From Allorhizobium undicola ORS 992 = ATCC 700741 (GTDB taxonomy: Bacteria > Pseudomonadota > Alphaproteobacteria > Rhizobiales > Rhizobiaceae): DNA of 64,000 nt. The notes below the pieces were generated by a model. It saw nothing but the letters and a program-made list of their open reading frames with translations. It ran no database searches and had not been told where the DNA came from. This document shows positions 43,820 to 53,391 of the stretch, piece after piece (within the stretch, counting starts at the first letter, position 1; every line of letters starts with the position of its first letter). The translations under genes and the position numbers were made by a program. The stretch lies in the NCBI RefSeq assembly GCF_000621665.1, contig NZ_JHXQ01000001.1, positions 124,001-188,000 of the forward strand, written 5' to 3'.

Positions 43820-46057
43820 ATGATGCGGCAATATGAACTCGTGGAGCGGGTGCAAAAATACAAACCCGACGCAAACGAGGCGCTGCTCAACAAGGCCTAT
43901 GTCTACGCCATGCAGAAGCATGGTCAGCAAAAGCGGGCCAGCGGCGATCCCTACATTTCGCATCCGCTTGAAGTCGCAGCCATCCTGACCGACATGCATC
44001 TCGATGAATCGACCATTGCGGTGGCGCTGCTGCATGATACGATCGAGGATACCACGGCCACCCGCCAGGAAATCGATGAGCTTTTCGGCGAAGACATCGG
44101 CAGGCTCGTCGAAGGGCTGACCAAGCTCAAGAAGCTTGACCTCGTGTCCAAGAAGGCCAAGCAGGCGGAAAATCTCCGCAAGCTGCTGCTGGCCATTTCC
44201 GACGATGTTCGCGTGTTGCTGGTGAAGCTTGCCGACCGGCTGCACAATATGCGCACGCTGGAACATATGCGTGATGACAAGCGCGCCCGCATTTCCGAAG
44301 AAACCATGGAAATCTATGCGCCGCTGGCCGGGCGCATGGGTATGCAGGATATGCGCGACGAGCTGGAGGACCTTTCCTTCCGCTATATCAATCCCGAGGC
44401 CTACGAGACCGTTACAGGGCGGCTTGAAGAGCTTTCCCGCCGCAATGAAGGCCTGATTACCAAGATCGAGGATGAACTGCGCGAGCTGCTCGTGGCAAAT
44501 GGCCTGCTGAACGCCAAGGTCAAAGGCCGGCAGAAGAAGCCTTATTCGGTTTTCCGCAAGATGCAGTCGAAGTCGCTGTCTTTCGAGCAGCTGTCGGATG
44601 TCTATGGTTTCCGCATTCTGGTCGATGACGTCGCCTCCTGCTACCGGGCTTTGGGGATTGTCCACACGCGCTGGCGGGTCGTGCCGGGCCGTTTCAAGGA
44701 CTACATCTCCACCCCCAAGCAGAACGATTACCGTTCGCTGCATACCACCATTGTCGGTCCGTCGCGCCAGCGTATCGAGCTGCAAATTCGCACGCGCCGT
44801 ATGCATGAAATTGCCGAATACGGTATTGCCGCGCATTCGCTGTACAAGGATGGCGAAACGCCGACGAGCGCCGAGGGCGAGCTGCTGCCACGGGAAAGCA
44901 ACGCCTATTCCTGGCTGCGCCACACCATCGAGGCCCTGGCGGAGGCCAACAACCCGGAAGAGTTTCTGGAGCATACCAAGCTCGAGCTTTTTCAGGATCA
45001 GGTCTTCTGCTTCACGCCCAAGGGCAAGCTCATTGCCCTGCCGCGGGGTGCGACGCCGATCGATTTTGCCTATGCCGTTCACACCAATATTGGCGATACC
45101 TGCGTGGGCGCGAAGATCAACGGCCGGATCATGCCGCTGGTCACGCGCCTGAATAACGGCGACGAGGTGGAGATCATCCGCTCCGGCGTGCAGGTGCCGC
45201 CAGCGGCTTGGGAAGAGATCGTGGTGACGGGCAAGGCCCGCGCTGCCATTCGCCGTGCGACGCGCATGGCAATCCGCAAGCAATATTCCGGCCTGGGCTA
45301 CCGTATTCTCGAGCGCACCTTCGAACGGGCCGGCAAGGTCTTCTCGCGCGAGGCCTTGAAGCCGGTTCTGCACCGGCTTGCGCATCGCGATGTCGAGGAT
45401 GCGATTGCCGCGGTGGGACGCGGCGAAATGTCTTCGCTGGATGTGTTGCGCGCCGTGTTTCCGGATTATCAGGATGAGCGCGTCACCGTGAAGCCGGCCA
45501 TGGATCAGGGCTGGTTCAACATGCGCTCGGCCAATGGCATGATGTTCAAGCTGCCGAATGCAACGAAAAAGACACCTGCCGAAGACGGCGGCGATGACAA
45601 GGGCGCCGATCCTTTGCCGATCCGTGGTCTGGCAGACAATATCTCCGTGCATTTTGCCCCGGCGGGCGCTGTTCCGGGCGACCGGATCGTCGGCATCATG
45701 GAGGAGGGGAAGGGGATTATCATCTACCCCATCCAGGCCTCCGCCCTGCAAAAATTCGACGACGAGCCGGAGCGCTGGATCGATGTGCGCTGGGACCTCG
45801 ACGAGGCCAACAAGTCGCGTTTCTCGGCGCGCGTGCTGGTCAATGCCATAAACGAGCCGGGCACGCTTGCGCGGGTCGCCCAGCTCGTGGCCGGACTGGA
45901 TATCAATATCCGCCTGCTGACGATGATGCGCATTGCCGCCGACTTCACCGAAATGGCCTTCGATCTGGAGGTCTGGGATTTGCGCCAGCTCAACCAGATG
46001 ATGACCCAGATGAAAGAGCTGGATTGCATTGCCACCGTCAAGCGCGTCTACGACTGA
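43820..46057 (+). CDS. rsh: Bifunctional (p)ppGpp synthetase/hydrolase (RelA/SpoT homologue)
   Basis: Makes and removes (p)ppGpp during starvation. 745 residues. The HD hydrolase domain has ISHPLEVAAIL and LLHDTIEDT (H72, D73). The synthetase domain has DVYGFRILVDDVASCYRALG, the RFKD motif (GRFKDYISTPKQNDYRSLHT) that marks bifunctional rather than monofunctional enzymes, and ELQIRTRRMHEIAEYG. TGS (VFCFTPKGKLIALPRGATPI) and C-terminal ACT (VNAINEPGTLARVAQLVAGL) domains follow. Two ATGs are possible, 43820 and 43823. In Brucella this enzyme is the sole RelA/SpoT long-type homologue and needed for virulence gene control; here that is family knowledge. Confidence 0.96.
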   Translation: MMRQYELVERVQKYKPDANEALLNKAYVYAMQKHGQQKRASGDPYISHPLEVAAILTDMHLDESTIAVALLHDTIEDTTATRQEIDELFGEDIGRLVEGLTKLKKLDLVSKKAKQAENLRKLLLAISDDVRVLLVKLADRLHNMRTLEHMRDDKRARISEETMEIYAPLAGRMGMQDMRDELEDLSFRYINPEAYETVTGRLEELSRRNEGLITKIEDELRELLVANGLLNAKVKGRQKKPYSVFRKMQSKSLSFEQLSDVYGFRILVDDVASCYRALGIVHTRWRVVPGRFKDYISTPKQNDYRSLHTTIVGPSRQRIELQIRTRRMHEIAEYGIAAHSLYKDGETPTSAEGELLPRESNAYSWLRHTIEALAEANNPEEFLEHTKLELFQDQVFCFTPKGKLIALPRGATPIDFAYAVHTNIGDTCVGAKINGRIMPLVTRLNNGDEVEIIRSGVQVPPAAWEEIVVTGKARAAIRRATRMAIRKQYSGLGYRILERTFERAGKVFSREALKPVLHRLAHRDVEDAIAAVGRGEMSSLDVLRAVFPDYQDERVTVKPAMDQGWFNMRSANGMMFKLPNATKKTPAEDGGDDKGADPLPIRGLADNISVHFAPAGAVPGDRIVGIMEEGKGIIIYPIQASALQKFDDEPERWIDVRWDLDEANKSRFSARVLVNAINEPGTLARVAQLVAGLDINIRLLTMMRIAADFTEMAFDLEVWDLRQLNQMMTQMKELDCIATVKRVYD

Positions 46058-46235
46058 CGTGGTTCTGATTGGTGAACTTGCATTTGGTCAAAAAACAGGC
46101 GGATGAGCCGTTGATTTTCGTCTGTTTTTCTAGTGGTATGCGTTTTGCGCATGGCTGACGCGGTGTGTTTGAACTGGTGCATTTTGCGGTGCAGTATTAT
46201 CTTTTCCTTGCAAACGAAGGAAAGGAAACACCGTC

Positions 46236-46388
46236 ATGTTCGGTCAGATTCGTAATTTTGCCCGCGCTCTTCGCGTTCCCAGTGCCCAGGACCGGGAAAT
46301 GGCTTATCTCAACGCAGCGCAGGATCGGTTCGATCTTGAGTTCCGTCAGCGTCAGATCGATAACGGCGCTTTCCGCCGCGGCCGTTGA
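46236..46388 (+). CDS. DUF3563-like small protein (50 aa)
   Basis: A complete 50-residue frame: it starts MFGQIRNFARALRVPSAQDR, continues EMAYLNAAQDRFDLEFRQRQ and ends IDNGAFRRGR. The pattern Arg/Glu plus YLN-ARDRFDLE-RQRQID resembles DUF3563 (short helical proteins of alpha- and betaproteobacteria). The site AAGGAAAGGAAA is 6-17 bases upstream, a strong ribosome site. It lies between rsh and lepB, 178 bases after rsh. Function unknown. It is easy to miss because it is so short. Confidence 0.75.
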   Translation: MFGQIRNFARALRVPSAQDREMAYLNAAQDRFDLEFRQRQIDNGAFRRGR

Positions 46389-46549
46389 TCCCATTAGATT
46401 TTGCATGGCTGATCCGCGCCGAAATGGATGGATCCGCTTGTGTCTGCCATTCTGTCCGGGCAATGGTTTCGGGCGGAGATGAATGAAAGAAGTTAACCCG
46501 CTTTGCGGGTCAGATGCATGATTGCCTGGATCGAAACCAGTCCAAGGCA

Positions 46550-46618
46550 AAAATTATGCAGCAGATTTCAGAATGATACAGCGTCCCTTGTGCGTTTAAT
46601 GATACGCACGGCGCTGTC
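46550..46618 (-). repeat. Bru-RS-like repeat, decayed copy in reverse orientation
   Basis: Reading the other strand, it matches the first hairpin and joining segment of the repeat (for example AAAATTATGCAGCAG, TACAGCGTCC, TTGTGCGTTT, CGCACGGCGCTGT), with several differences. The second hairpin is lost and replaced by an unrelated small stem (46525-46549). The remaining part of the 350-bp gap (46389-46738) shows no gene and must contain the lepB promoter. Confidence 0.7.
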
Positions 46619-46738
46619 GTGTGCGGCGCCGCCGGTTGCTTTGCTCAGTCATTCACGCAACTCCACTGATTTTTCGTTGCCGACGCCCTGTTTAGGGACT
46701 AGAGAAGCGTGGGCTGATGAAGAAAGAAAGAGACTGGC

Positions 46739-47482
46739 GTGAAAGACAAGACTGAGAAGACGCAGAGCGTTCTGTGGGAAAACATCAAGGTCATCATTCA
46801 GGCTTTGCTGCTGGCCGCGGTCATCCGCACGCTGTTGTTTCAGCCCTTCACGATTCCGTCAGGCTCGATGATGCCGACGCTTCTGGTCGGCGATTATATC
46901 TTCGTAAACAAGTTTGCTTACGGTTATTCCAAATATTCGCTGCCGGGCTCGCTTGATCTGTTTTCGGGCCGCGTGCTTGCGTCGGAACCAAAGCGGGGCG
47001 ATGTTGTAGTGTTCCGCTTTCCGCCCAATCCGGATGTGGATTACATCAAGCGTCTCGTCGGCCTGCCGGGTGATCGTATTCAGGTTATCAATGGCGTGCT
47101 GCATGTAAACGGCCAGCCGGTGCCCAAGGTGCCGGACGGAAGCTTCACCTCCGACTACCGTCTGGACCCCGGCGTGAACGTGCCCGTGTTTCGCGAAACG
47201 CTGGATAATGGCGTGAATTACGACACACTCGACCTCACGCAGTTCTCGAATGGTGACAATACGCGCGAATTCCTCGTTCCGGCCGGTCATTATTTCATGA
47301 TGGGTGACAACCGCGACAATTCGCTCGACAGCCGCTTCGATGTTGGTTTCGTGCCGGCGGAAAATCTTGTGGGCCGCGCCTCGGTCATCTTCTTCTCGCT
47401 CGGCAACGACACCTCTTTCCGCGAAATCTGGAAGTGGCCGACGAATATGCGCTGGGACCGTATTTTCCGGGTGGTTCGATGA
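46739..47482 (+). CDS. lepB: Signal peptidase I
   Basis: Cleaves Sec and Tat signal peptides at the periplasmic face of the inner membrane. 247 residues, one N-terminal membrane helix (about 15-35). The catalytic Ser43 is in PSGSMMPTLL, the general-base Lys104 in DYIKRLVGLPGDRI, and the box GDNRDNSLDSRFDVGFV follows. The start codon is GTG at 46739; the purine-rich AAAGAAAGAGA upstream can serve as ribosome site. It overlaps rnc by 4 bases (ATGA at 47479). Confidence 0.93.
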   Translation: MKDKTEKTQSVLWENIKVIIQALLLAAVIRTLLFQPFTIPSGSMMPTLLVGDYIFVNKFAYGYSKYSLPGSLDLFSGRVLASEPKRGDVVVFRFPPNPDVDYIKRLVGLPGDRIQVINGVLHVNGQPVPKVPDGSFTSDYRLDPGVNVPVFRETLDNGVNYDTLDLTQFSNGDNTREFLVPAGHYFMMGDNRDNSLDSRFDVGFVPAENLVGRASVIFFSLGNDTSFREIWKWPTNMRWDRIFRVVR

Positions 47483-48192
47483 AGGTGCCGAAGGTTCTTC
47501 TGCCAGAAGATCGGTTGAAGATCGAAGAGGCGATTGGTCATCATTTTAAAGTCAAGGAGCGGCTGGACCGCGCCTTGACCCATGCAAGCGCCCGCCCTTC
47601 CAAGGGCAGCGATTATGAGCGGCTGGAGTTTCTGGGCGATCGCGTGCTGGGCCTGTGCATTGCCGAGCATTTGTTCGGCCAGTTCAAGACCGCTACCGAA
47701 GGTGAGCTTTCCGTGCGCCTGAACCAGCTTGTCAGCGCCGAAACCTGTGCGGCGGTGGCCGACGAGCTTGAGCTGCACCGCTATATCCGCACGGGCGCCG
47801 ATGTGAAAAAGCTGACCGGCAAGAACATGTTGAATGTGCGCGCCGACGTGGTGGAAAGCCTGATCGCAGCCCTTTATCTGGATGCCGGGCTTGAGGTGGC
47901 GCGCAGCTTCGTGCTGCGTTACTGGGCCAAGCGTGCCGTGGGCGCGAATGCCGGACGGCGTGATGCCAAGACCGAATTGCAGGAATGGGCCCATGCGAAA
48001 TTTGCGGTCACGCCGGTTTATCGCATTGCCGATCGAACCGGACCGGATCATGATCCCTGTTTCACGGTGACAGTCGATATTGCCGGGCTTGCCCCGGAAG
48101 TGGGAATGGATCGCTCGAAGCGGGCGGCAGAACAGGCGGCAGCCCAGAGGCTGCTGGAACGAGAGGGTGTCTGGGAAGCCGCAGGCTCCTGA
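47479..48192 (+). CDS. rnc: Ribonuclease III
   Basis: Cuts double-stranded RNA in rRNA precursors and mRNAs. 237 residues. Catalytic region ERLEFLGDRVLGLCIAEHLF (Glu/Asp metal site), then VESLIAALYLDAG, with a C-terminal dsRBD (DAKTELQEWAHAKFAVTPVY, VGMDRSKRAAEQAAAQRLLE). The ATG at 47479 overlaps the lepB stop, hence translational coupling; an upstream in-frame codon at 47434 would lie inside lepB. era follows 22 bases later. Confidence 0.95.
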   Translation: MKVPKVLLPEDRLKIEEAIGHHFKVKERLDRALTHASARPSKGSDYERLEFLGDRVLGLCIAEHLFGQFKTATEGELSVRLNQLVSAETCAAVADELELHRYIRTGADVKKLTGKNMLNVRADVVESLIAALYLDAGLEVARSFVLRYWAKRAVGANAGRRDAKTELQEWAHAKFAVTPVYRIADRTGPDHDPCFTVTVDIAGLAPEVGMDRSKRAAEQAAAQRLLEREGVWEAAGS

Positions 48193-48214
48193 CCCGCAAA
48201 CCGAACGGATTTTT

Positions 48215-49156
48215 ATGACGGACCTTGAAAACACCACCGCTGCCGATGAGAATGCGGCTTTGCCGACCCATTCGGGCTTCGTCGCGCTGATCGGGCCGAC
48301 CAATGCGGGCAAGTCCACCCTGGTCAACCGTTTTGTCGGGGCCAAGGTTTCGATTGTCAGCCACAAGGTGCAGACGACGCGGGCGGTCATGCGTGGTATT
48401 GCCATCCACCAGCAGGCACAGATCGTCTTCATGGATACGCCCGGCATTTTCAAGCCGCGCCGCCGGCTGGATCGCGCCATGGTCACGTCCGCCTGGGGCG
48501 GCGCGAAGGATGCCGATCTCATCCTGCTGCTGATCGACAGCGAGCGCGGTCTGCGCGGTGACGCGGAGGCTATTCTGGAAGGTTTGAAGGATGTCCCGCA
48601 GCCGAAAATCCTCGTTCTCAACAAAATCGACCGCGTGCAGCCGGAACAGTTGCTGAAGCTTGCCTCTGCCGCCAACGAGCAGGTGAAATTCGAGCGAACT
48701 TTCATGATTTCCGCCTCCACCGGCTCCGGTTGCGAGGACGTGATGGACTATCTGGCGCAAACCTTGCCGGAAGGGCCGTGGTATTACCCGGAAGACCAGA
48801 TTTCCGATCTGCCCATGCGCCAGCTCGCCGCCGAAATCACCCGCGAAAAACTGTTCCTGCGGCTCCATCAGGAGCTGCCCTATTCCTCGCATGTCGAGAC
48901 GGAAAAGTGGGAAGAGCGCAAGGATGGCTCCGTGCGGATCGAGCAGGTCATTTATGTCGAGCGCGACAGCCAGAAGAAGATTGTTCTGGGCAAGGGTGGC
49001 GATGCCATCAAGGCTATTTCTACGGCCTCCCGCAAGGAGTTGTCGGAAATCCTTGAGCAGCCGGTGCATCTCTTCCTGTTCGTCAAGGTTCGCGAAAACT
49101 GGGGCGACGACCCGGAACGCTTCCGCGAAATGGGCCTGGAATTTCCCAAGCAGTAA
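48215..49156 (+). CDS. era: Ribosome-assembly GTPase Era
   Basis: GTPase that binds 16S rRNA 3' end during 30S maturation. 313 residues. G1 is GPTNAGKSTLVNRFVGAK, G2 region QTTRAVMRG, G3 MDTPGIFKP, G4 LNKIDRV, then a C-terminal KH domain with KKIVLGKGGDAIKAI. The N-terminal extension of about 20 acidic residues is longer than in E. coli. The ATG at 48215 is preferred over frames reading into rnc. It completes the lepB-rnc-era operon; recO is nearby but interrupted here by a converging membrane gene. Confidence 0.95.
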   Translation: MTDLENTTAADENAALPTHSGFVALIGPTNAGKSTLVNRFVGAKVSIVSHKVQTTRAVMRGIAIHQQAQIVFMDTPGIFKPRRRLDRAMVTSAWGGAKDADLILLLIDSERGLRGDAEAILEGLKDVPQPKILVLNKIDRVQPEQLLKLASAANEQVKFERTFMISASTGSGCEDVMDYLAQTLPEGPWYYPEDQISDLPMRQLAAEITREKLFLRLHQELPYSSHVETEKWEERKDGSVRIEQVIYVERDSQKKIVLGKGGDAIKAISTASRKELSEILEQPVHLFLFVKVRENWGDDPERFREMGLEFPKQ

Positions 49157-49167
49157 GATCGCTGTGC

Positions 49168-49199
49168 AACAGGCCGTGCGTGCAATGATGCGGCCTGTT
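49168..49199. terminator. Hairpin between era and the converging AbrB-family gene
   Basis: AACAGGCCG pairs with CGGCCTGTT around a 14-base loop, 12 bases after the era stop and touching the last codons of the opposite gene. It could end transcription from both sides. Confidence 0.6.
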
Positions 49200-50313
49200 A
49201 CGTCTTTATGCGGTTGGCGATGAAGCGGGAAATGCTGGGGCCAAGCGCCAGTATCAGCAGGAAGCGCACTGTTTGCAGCGCCATCACGAAGGACATGTCC
49301 ACCTTTGTGCTGGCGGCAATGATGGCAACGGAATCCAGTCCGCCGGGGCTGGTGGCAAGATAGGCCGTCAACGGGTCGATGCCGAGAAAATGCGTGAGCA
49401 GCGCGGCAAGGATGCCGCCAAACCCGATCAGTATGACGATGGAAAGAAAGACCCGCGGCAATGCCTTGGCAGCATGGCGCAGCAGCCGCCCGGTGAAGGC
49501 AAGGCCGATGCGCCAGCCTACCATCGTATAGGCAAGGGCCAGCAACCATTCCGGCAGTTCGATCGTCAAAAGACCCGTACCGTTCAAAAGCGCCATGCCG
49601 ACCATCGGGCCGATCATGGTGCCGGCATTGATCCGCAGCCGGTTGCCGATCATGGCGAAAATTGCCACGGCAAGGATCGTGAGGGCGAGATCCGGCCAAT
49701 CCACCGGCGGAAACAGGACAAAGGCGGGCGGATGGCCACCGGGCACCTGAAAGACAAAGGCAGCCATGATCGCCGCCGTCGAGGCAACGCAGACCACCCG
49801 CAAATACTGCATGAAGGCGACCAGGCGTGCATCGGCGCCGTAAGCGTCCGCCATCACCACCATGGCGGATGCCGCGCCCGCTGACGTTCCCCAGACAGCC
49901 GTGGTTCCGGGCAGAACCTGACGCCGTGCCATGATATAGCCTATCAGCGAACTCAGCAGGATGACCGAGAGCACCGAGCCGAGAAAGATCGGCCATTCCT
50001 GCATGAACCGCTGAAGAATGGCCTTGTCGAGCGATTGGGCAATGAGGCAGCCGATCAGGGCCTGCGCCGCCATATAGGGCATTTTGGGCAGGGCAAGGCG
50101 CGCGCCATTGGTGCCCATCAGGATGGCGGCAATCATCGGGCCAAGCAGCAGCGCGGCAGGCAATCCGGCATATTCGAGCGCTGCACCCAATGCCAATGAA
50201 AGGCAAGCCAGCAGCAGCCATTTCACGGTGACGGGAAGAGCCGTCAAGCGGCCGTCAGGAAGGGAGTGTTCTTTTGCGGGCGGAGATGGGGGTAGGCTGT
50301 GCGGATCTGTCAT
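49198..50313 (-). CDS. AbrB/AmoA-like integral membrane protein (PF05145 family)
   Basis: A 371-residue polytopic protein with about ten helices and a clear internal duplication: WGTSAGAASAMVVMADAYGA in the first half matches TSPGGLDSVAIIAASTKVDM in the second, each followed by a Q-x-x-R segment (FMQYLRVV, ALQTVRFLL). This is the PF05145 AbrB-type layout, often misnamed ammonia monooxygenase or putative transporter. The first 25 residues are cytoplasmic. It converges with era. Transport substrate unknown. The ATG at 50313 has GGAAG 7 bases upstream; a TTG at 50316 is adjacent. Confidence 0.8.
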   Translation of the reverse strand: MTDPHSLPPSPPAKEHSLPDGRLTALPVTVKWLLLACLSLALGAALEYAGLPAALLLGPMIAAILMGTNGARLALPKMPYMAAQALIGCLIAQSLDKAILQRFMQEWPIFLGSVLSVILLSSLIGYIMARRQVLPGTTAVWGTSAGAASAMVVMADAYGADARLVAFMQYLRVVCVASTAAIMAAFVFQVPGGHPPAFVLFPPVDWPDLALTILAVAIFAMIGNRLRINAGTMIGPMVGMALLNGTGLLTIELPEWLLALAYTMVGWRIGLAFTGRLLRHAAKALPRVFLSIVILIGFGGILAALLTHFLGIDPLTAYLATSPGGLDSVAIIAASTKVDMSFVMALQTVRFLLILALGPSISRFIANRIKT

Positions 50314-50533
50314 CAAGGGCTTCCGGTCTGCGCAAATGGCTCACCGATAAGGGGTATGCTCCTCTCGGGATATGCGCAGACGTGTAATTGCTCTCCGACA
50401 CATAGCGGATAGAGCCCGAAACCGGAATTTGTTTTTCAACAAAAAACACAAGCCCCTACATGATGAGGATGCACGCGGCATCACCGGGGTCGGCGATGTT
50501 TGCGGCGGGGCAGAATTGTTTTATAAGCCGGGC

Positions 50534-51295
50534 ATGGAATGGACGGATCAGGCAATCATTTTGGGGGTGCGCCGCCACGGCGAAAACAGTGTTATCGCCG
50601 AACTGATGACGCGCGACCGGGGACGCCATCTCGGCATGGTGCGGGCGGGACGTTCACGCGCCATGCAGCCGGTGCTACAACCGGGAAATGTCGTCGAGGC
50701 CGTCTGGCGCGCCCGGCTGGAAGAGCATCTGGGCGAGCTTCGCCTTGAGCCTTTGCGGTTGCGGGCCGGTCATTTGATGGAAAGCGCCACCGCCGTTTAC
50801 GGCGTTCAGGCACTCGGCGCCTTGCTGCGGCTTTTGCCGGAGCGGGAGCCGCACGGGCATCTCTACGAAGCGCTGGACATCATTCTCGACAATTTGCATG
50901 AACCGTCCACGGCGGGCGAGCTGTTCATCCGTTTCGAACTGGCGGTGCTGAACGATCTCGGATTCGGACTGGATTTGAGTAAATGCGCGGCGACCGGCAC
51001 GACGGAGGCTTTGGCTTTCGTCTCCCCCAGAACGGGCAGGGCGGTCAGTCTTCCTTCCGGCCAGCCCTATGCTGACCGGCTTTTGCCATTGCCGCAGTTT
51101 CTTGCGCCCGCCTCACGGCTTGCGGCAAGCCAGGCAGACCTGACGCTAGCCTTTCGGTTGACCGGCTATTTTCTGGATCGCCATGTCTATGAACCGCGCG
51201 GGCTGCAAAGCGGCGCGGCCCGCCAGGGCTTTCTTCAGGCGACGCTCAAGGCTTTGGAACGGGTGGCGCCGGATGAAACGCCTCCCAGCGAATAG
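50534..51295 (+). CDS. recO: DNA repair protein RecO
   Basis: Helps load RecA on SSB-coated gapped DNA in the RecFOR pathway. 253 residues, family length. N-terminal OB fold: [41 protein letters not shown] helical domain with [20 protein letters not shown] follows; the usual zinc-binding Cys cluster of many RecO proteins is reduced here to one Cys (KCAATG). The start ATG at 50534 is in the position expected for the family; the frame extends upstream to 50372 without support. The 3' end overlaps a small gene on the other strand by 61 bases. Confidence 0.93.
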   Translation: MEWTDQAIILGVRRHGENSVIAELMTRDRGRHLGMVRAGRSRAMQPVLQPGNVVEAVWRARLEEHLGELRLEPLRLRAGHLMESATAVYGVQALGALLRLLPEREPHGHLYEALDIILDNLHEPSTAGELFIRFELAVLNDLGFGLDLSKCAATGTTEALAFVSPRTGRAVSLPSGQPYADRLLPLPQFLAPASRLAASQADLTLAFRLTGYFLDRHVYEPRGLQSGAARQGFLQATLKALERVAPDETPPSE

Positions 51296-51480
51296 GCATC
51301 CTCGCCGCCGGTCATTTTCAAATGCTGGCCAATTGCCCGGCGCAATTCGGTAATGTTGCCGTAAAGGCCGCCATCGAGGTCGATCACCGGAAACTTCACG
51401 GCGATAAACTTGATGCGATTGCCTTCCGGAACACCAATTCCAACGGGCACGCCAGCATATTCGATAACTTGCTTTTCCAT
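51235..51480 (-). CDS. Conserved-looking small protein (81 aa), convergent with recO
   Basis: A soluble 81-residue frame: [20 protein letters not shown], then [20 protein letters not shown], then [16 protein letters not shown]. The alternating beta-like first half and the helix at the end look like a folded domain, and codon use fits the genome. A GGGA sequence precedes the ATG at 51480 by about 9 bases. It overlaps the 3' end of recO by 61 bases in the opposite strand. I believe relatives exist in Rhizobiales but cannot name a family; function unknown. Confidence 0.6.
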   Translation of the reverse strand: MEKQVIEYAGVPVGIGVPEGNRIKFIAVKFPVIDLDGGLYGNITELRRAIGQHLKMTGGEDAYSLGGVSSGATRSKALSVA

Positions 51481-51857
51481 AATATATATCCCGCCCGCAG
51501 CGAATGCAGGTCAACAGATTTGCGTTTGTGATGATCGTTAAAAGTTTAACGCTTCACATTCGACAGATGTCGAAAGCGGTCCGTTTGGACACGCCCAGCG
51601 GGCAACGATGCCAGGAGCGCGCGGCAGGGTGCGATGAAAAACGCATATGCTTTACCTCCTTGAGTGGCGAGTCAGACTGGCTGACCCATGAAACAATCCG
51701 TCTTTTAGACAAGCACGAAGGTAGGTGCTGTGGCGGATTCCGTCAATGGGGGTAATGTCGAAAATAAAATAAAATTTTGTTGCACCGCATCTTTGCTTGA
51801 TCGAAGGCAAAAAAAATCCCTGAGAATGCCATTCTTAAAACAGAATTCGCCCAAGGC
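51481..51857. other. AT-rich gap with no clear gene
   Basis: 377 bases between the small protein and the MFS gene stop. The part 51760-51835 is markedly A+T-rich with a run of eight A, which could end MFS transcription. Nothing coding was recognised. Confidence 0.5.
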
Positions 51858-53081
51858 TCACAATTGCACAGTTGTCCCAGGTTGCGGCGCAGCCTCTTCG
51901 CGAATGGGCAGGTGAACCAATGCGGCAAACAGCCCCAGTCCCACGCCGAACCACCACACATCGTCATAGGTTCCCATGCGGTCATAGAGAAAGCCGCCCA
52001 TCCACACGCCCAGAAAAGAGCCGAGTTGATGGGACAGGAAGACCAGTCCACCCAGCAGGCCGAGATGGCGGGTGCCAAACATCACCGCGACAAGCGCATT
52101 GGTGGGCGGCACTGTCGAGAGCCAGAACAGCCCCATGATGATCGCGAAGATCACCACGGAAACGGGCGATTGCGGCAAGAGCAGGAAGGCGGTGACGGCA
52201 ATGGAACGCCCCAGATAGATGGCTGCGAGAATGAGACGTTTTGGAAGCCGCTGCCCAAGAGCGCCAGCCGCCAGCGACCCGACCACGTTGAAAATGCCGA
52301 TCAGCGCCATGGCGATCACCGCATAGCGGGGCTCAATGCCGATGTCGCCCAGATAGGCGGGAAAATGCGCGGTGATGAAGGCAATCTGGAAACCGCACAC
52401 GAAAAATCCGCTGGCCAGCAACAGGTAGCTGCGGTGGCCAAAGGCCTCGTGCAGGGCCTCGCGCATGGTTTGCTCGCGTTCGCTGGCGGAGCGTTTGCCG
52501 GATGCGGCATTGCCGCGCAGGGGATAGGACAGGAGCGGCACCAGCAGCATGAGGATGCCGAGCCAGGTCAGCCCATCCGACCAGCCCACATGCGCGATCA
52601 GCGCCTGCGAGAGCGGGGCGAAGAGAAACATGCCCGCCGAACCGGCCGCCGTGCCGATGCCGAAGGCCAGAGAACGCTGCTGTGGTGTAACGTGGCGGGC
52701 AAAAGCCGAAAGAATAATACCGAAGGAGCCTGCCGCTACGCCAAGCCCCACCAGCAGGCCTCCGCCAATATGCAGCCACAGGGGTGCGGTGGCATGGGCC
52801 ATGACCATCAGGCCCGCCATGTATAAAAGGGCCGATAGTATCAAAACCCTGGCTGTGCCGTATTTATCGGCCAGGGCGCCGAAAAACGGTTGCCCCAGAC
52901 CCCAGGCAAGATTTTGCAGCGCCATGGCCAGTCCGAAGGTCGAACGGTCCCAGCCGGTATCCTGCAACATGGGCAATTGAAAAAAGCCCATGGAAGAGCG
53001 CGGCCCAAAGGTCAGCATGGCAATCAGCGAGCCGCAGATAATCAGTGGCAGCGGCAGTGAGGTGGCTTCGGTCTTGCGCAT
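51858..53081 (-). CDS. MFS carrier, monocarboxylate/oxalate-formate antiporter-like
   Basis: A 407-residue major facilitator with 12 helices. The N-terminal TM1 part (GSLIAMLTFGPRSSMGFFQL) and the motif GLAMALQNLAWGLGQPFFGA, then ADKYGTARVLI, are typical of the MCT/OFA branch. Central loop (about 185-215, SGKRSASEREQTMREALHEA) is charged. It ends with a short cytoplasmic tail. The start ATG at 53081 has AGGGAG 8 bases upstream; the frame runs further to 53234 without support. It is monocistronic and divergent from the EF-hand gene with 310 bases between. Carboxylate transport is inferred only by family. Confidence 0.82.
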   Translation of the reverse strand: MRKTEATSLPLPLIICGSLIAMLTFGPRSSMGFFQLPMLQDTGWDRSTFGLAMALQNLAWGLGQPFFGALADKYGTARVLILSALLYMAGLMVMAHATAPLWLHIGGGLLVGLGVAAGSFGIILSAFARHVTPQQRSLAFGIGTAAGSAGMFLFAPLSQALIAHVGWSDGLTWLGILMLLVPLLSYPLRGNAASGKRSASEREQTMREALHEAFGHRSYLLLASGFFVCGFQIAFITAHFPAYLGDIGIEPRYAVIAMALIGIFNVVGSLAAGALGQRLPKRLILAAIYLGRSIAVTAFLLLPQSPVSVVIFAIIMGLFWLSTVPPTNALVAVMFGTRHLGLLGGLVFLSHQLGSFLGVWMGGFLYDRMGTYDDVWWFGVGLGLFAALVHLPIREEAAPQPGTTVQL

Positions 53082-53391
53082 GGTGGTACTCCCTGGCGCC
53101 ACCATGGCGGCAAGCGGCGATCGCGGCAAATGCAATTTTTTCAACGGTCCATCAATGGCGCTTATATCCCCGGAATGGAGGGAGAAAGTGCGCAGGGCGC
53201 TTTTCCATGGCCGGTGCATACGGCGAGAGGCCATGCGGTTTTGATGGTAAATCGTTCGTTCGTTTACAAATTATTATCCATAACAATTGGTTTTTGACGC
53301 AGGGCACAAATCAGTTTAGCCAGAGAATTGCGTCTCGCCTGTGCCGTGTATCGGACGCACAAACAATAACCAGGTCAGACAGGGGTTTTCC

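Noticed and set aside
43802..45751. 649-codon minus-strand frame
   Set aside because: It covers rsh, which has all its domains on the plus strand; the antisense product lacks any known motif.
48062..50221. 719-codon minus-strand frame
   Set aside because: It runs across era (opposite strand) and the AbrB-type gene (other frame). A composite of shadows, and both true genes are well supported.
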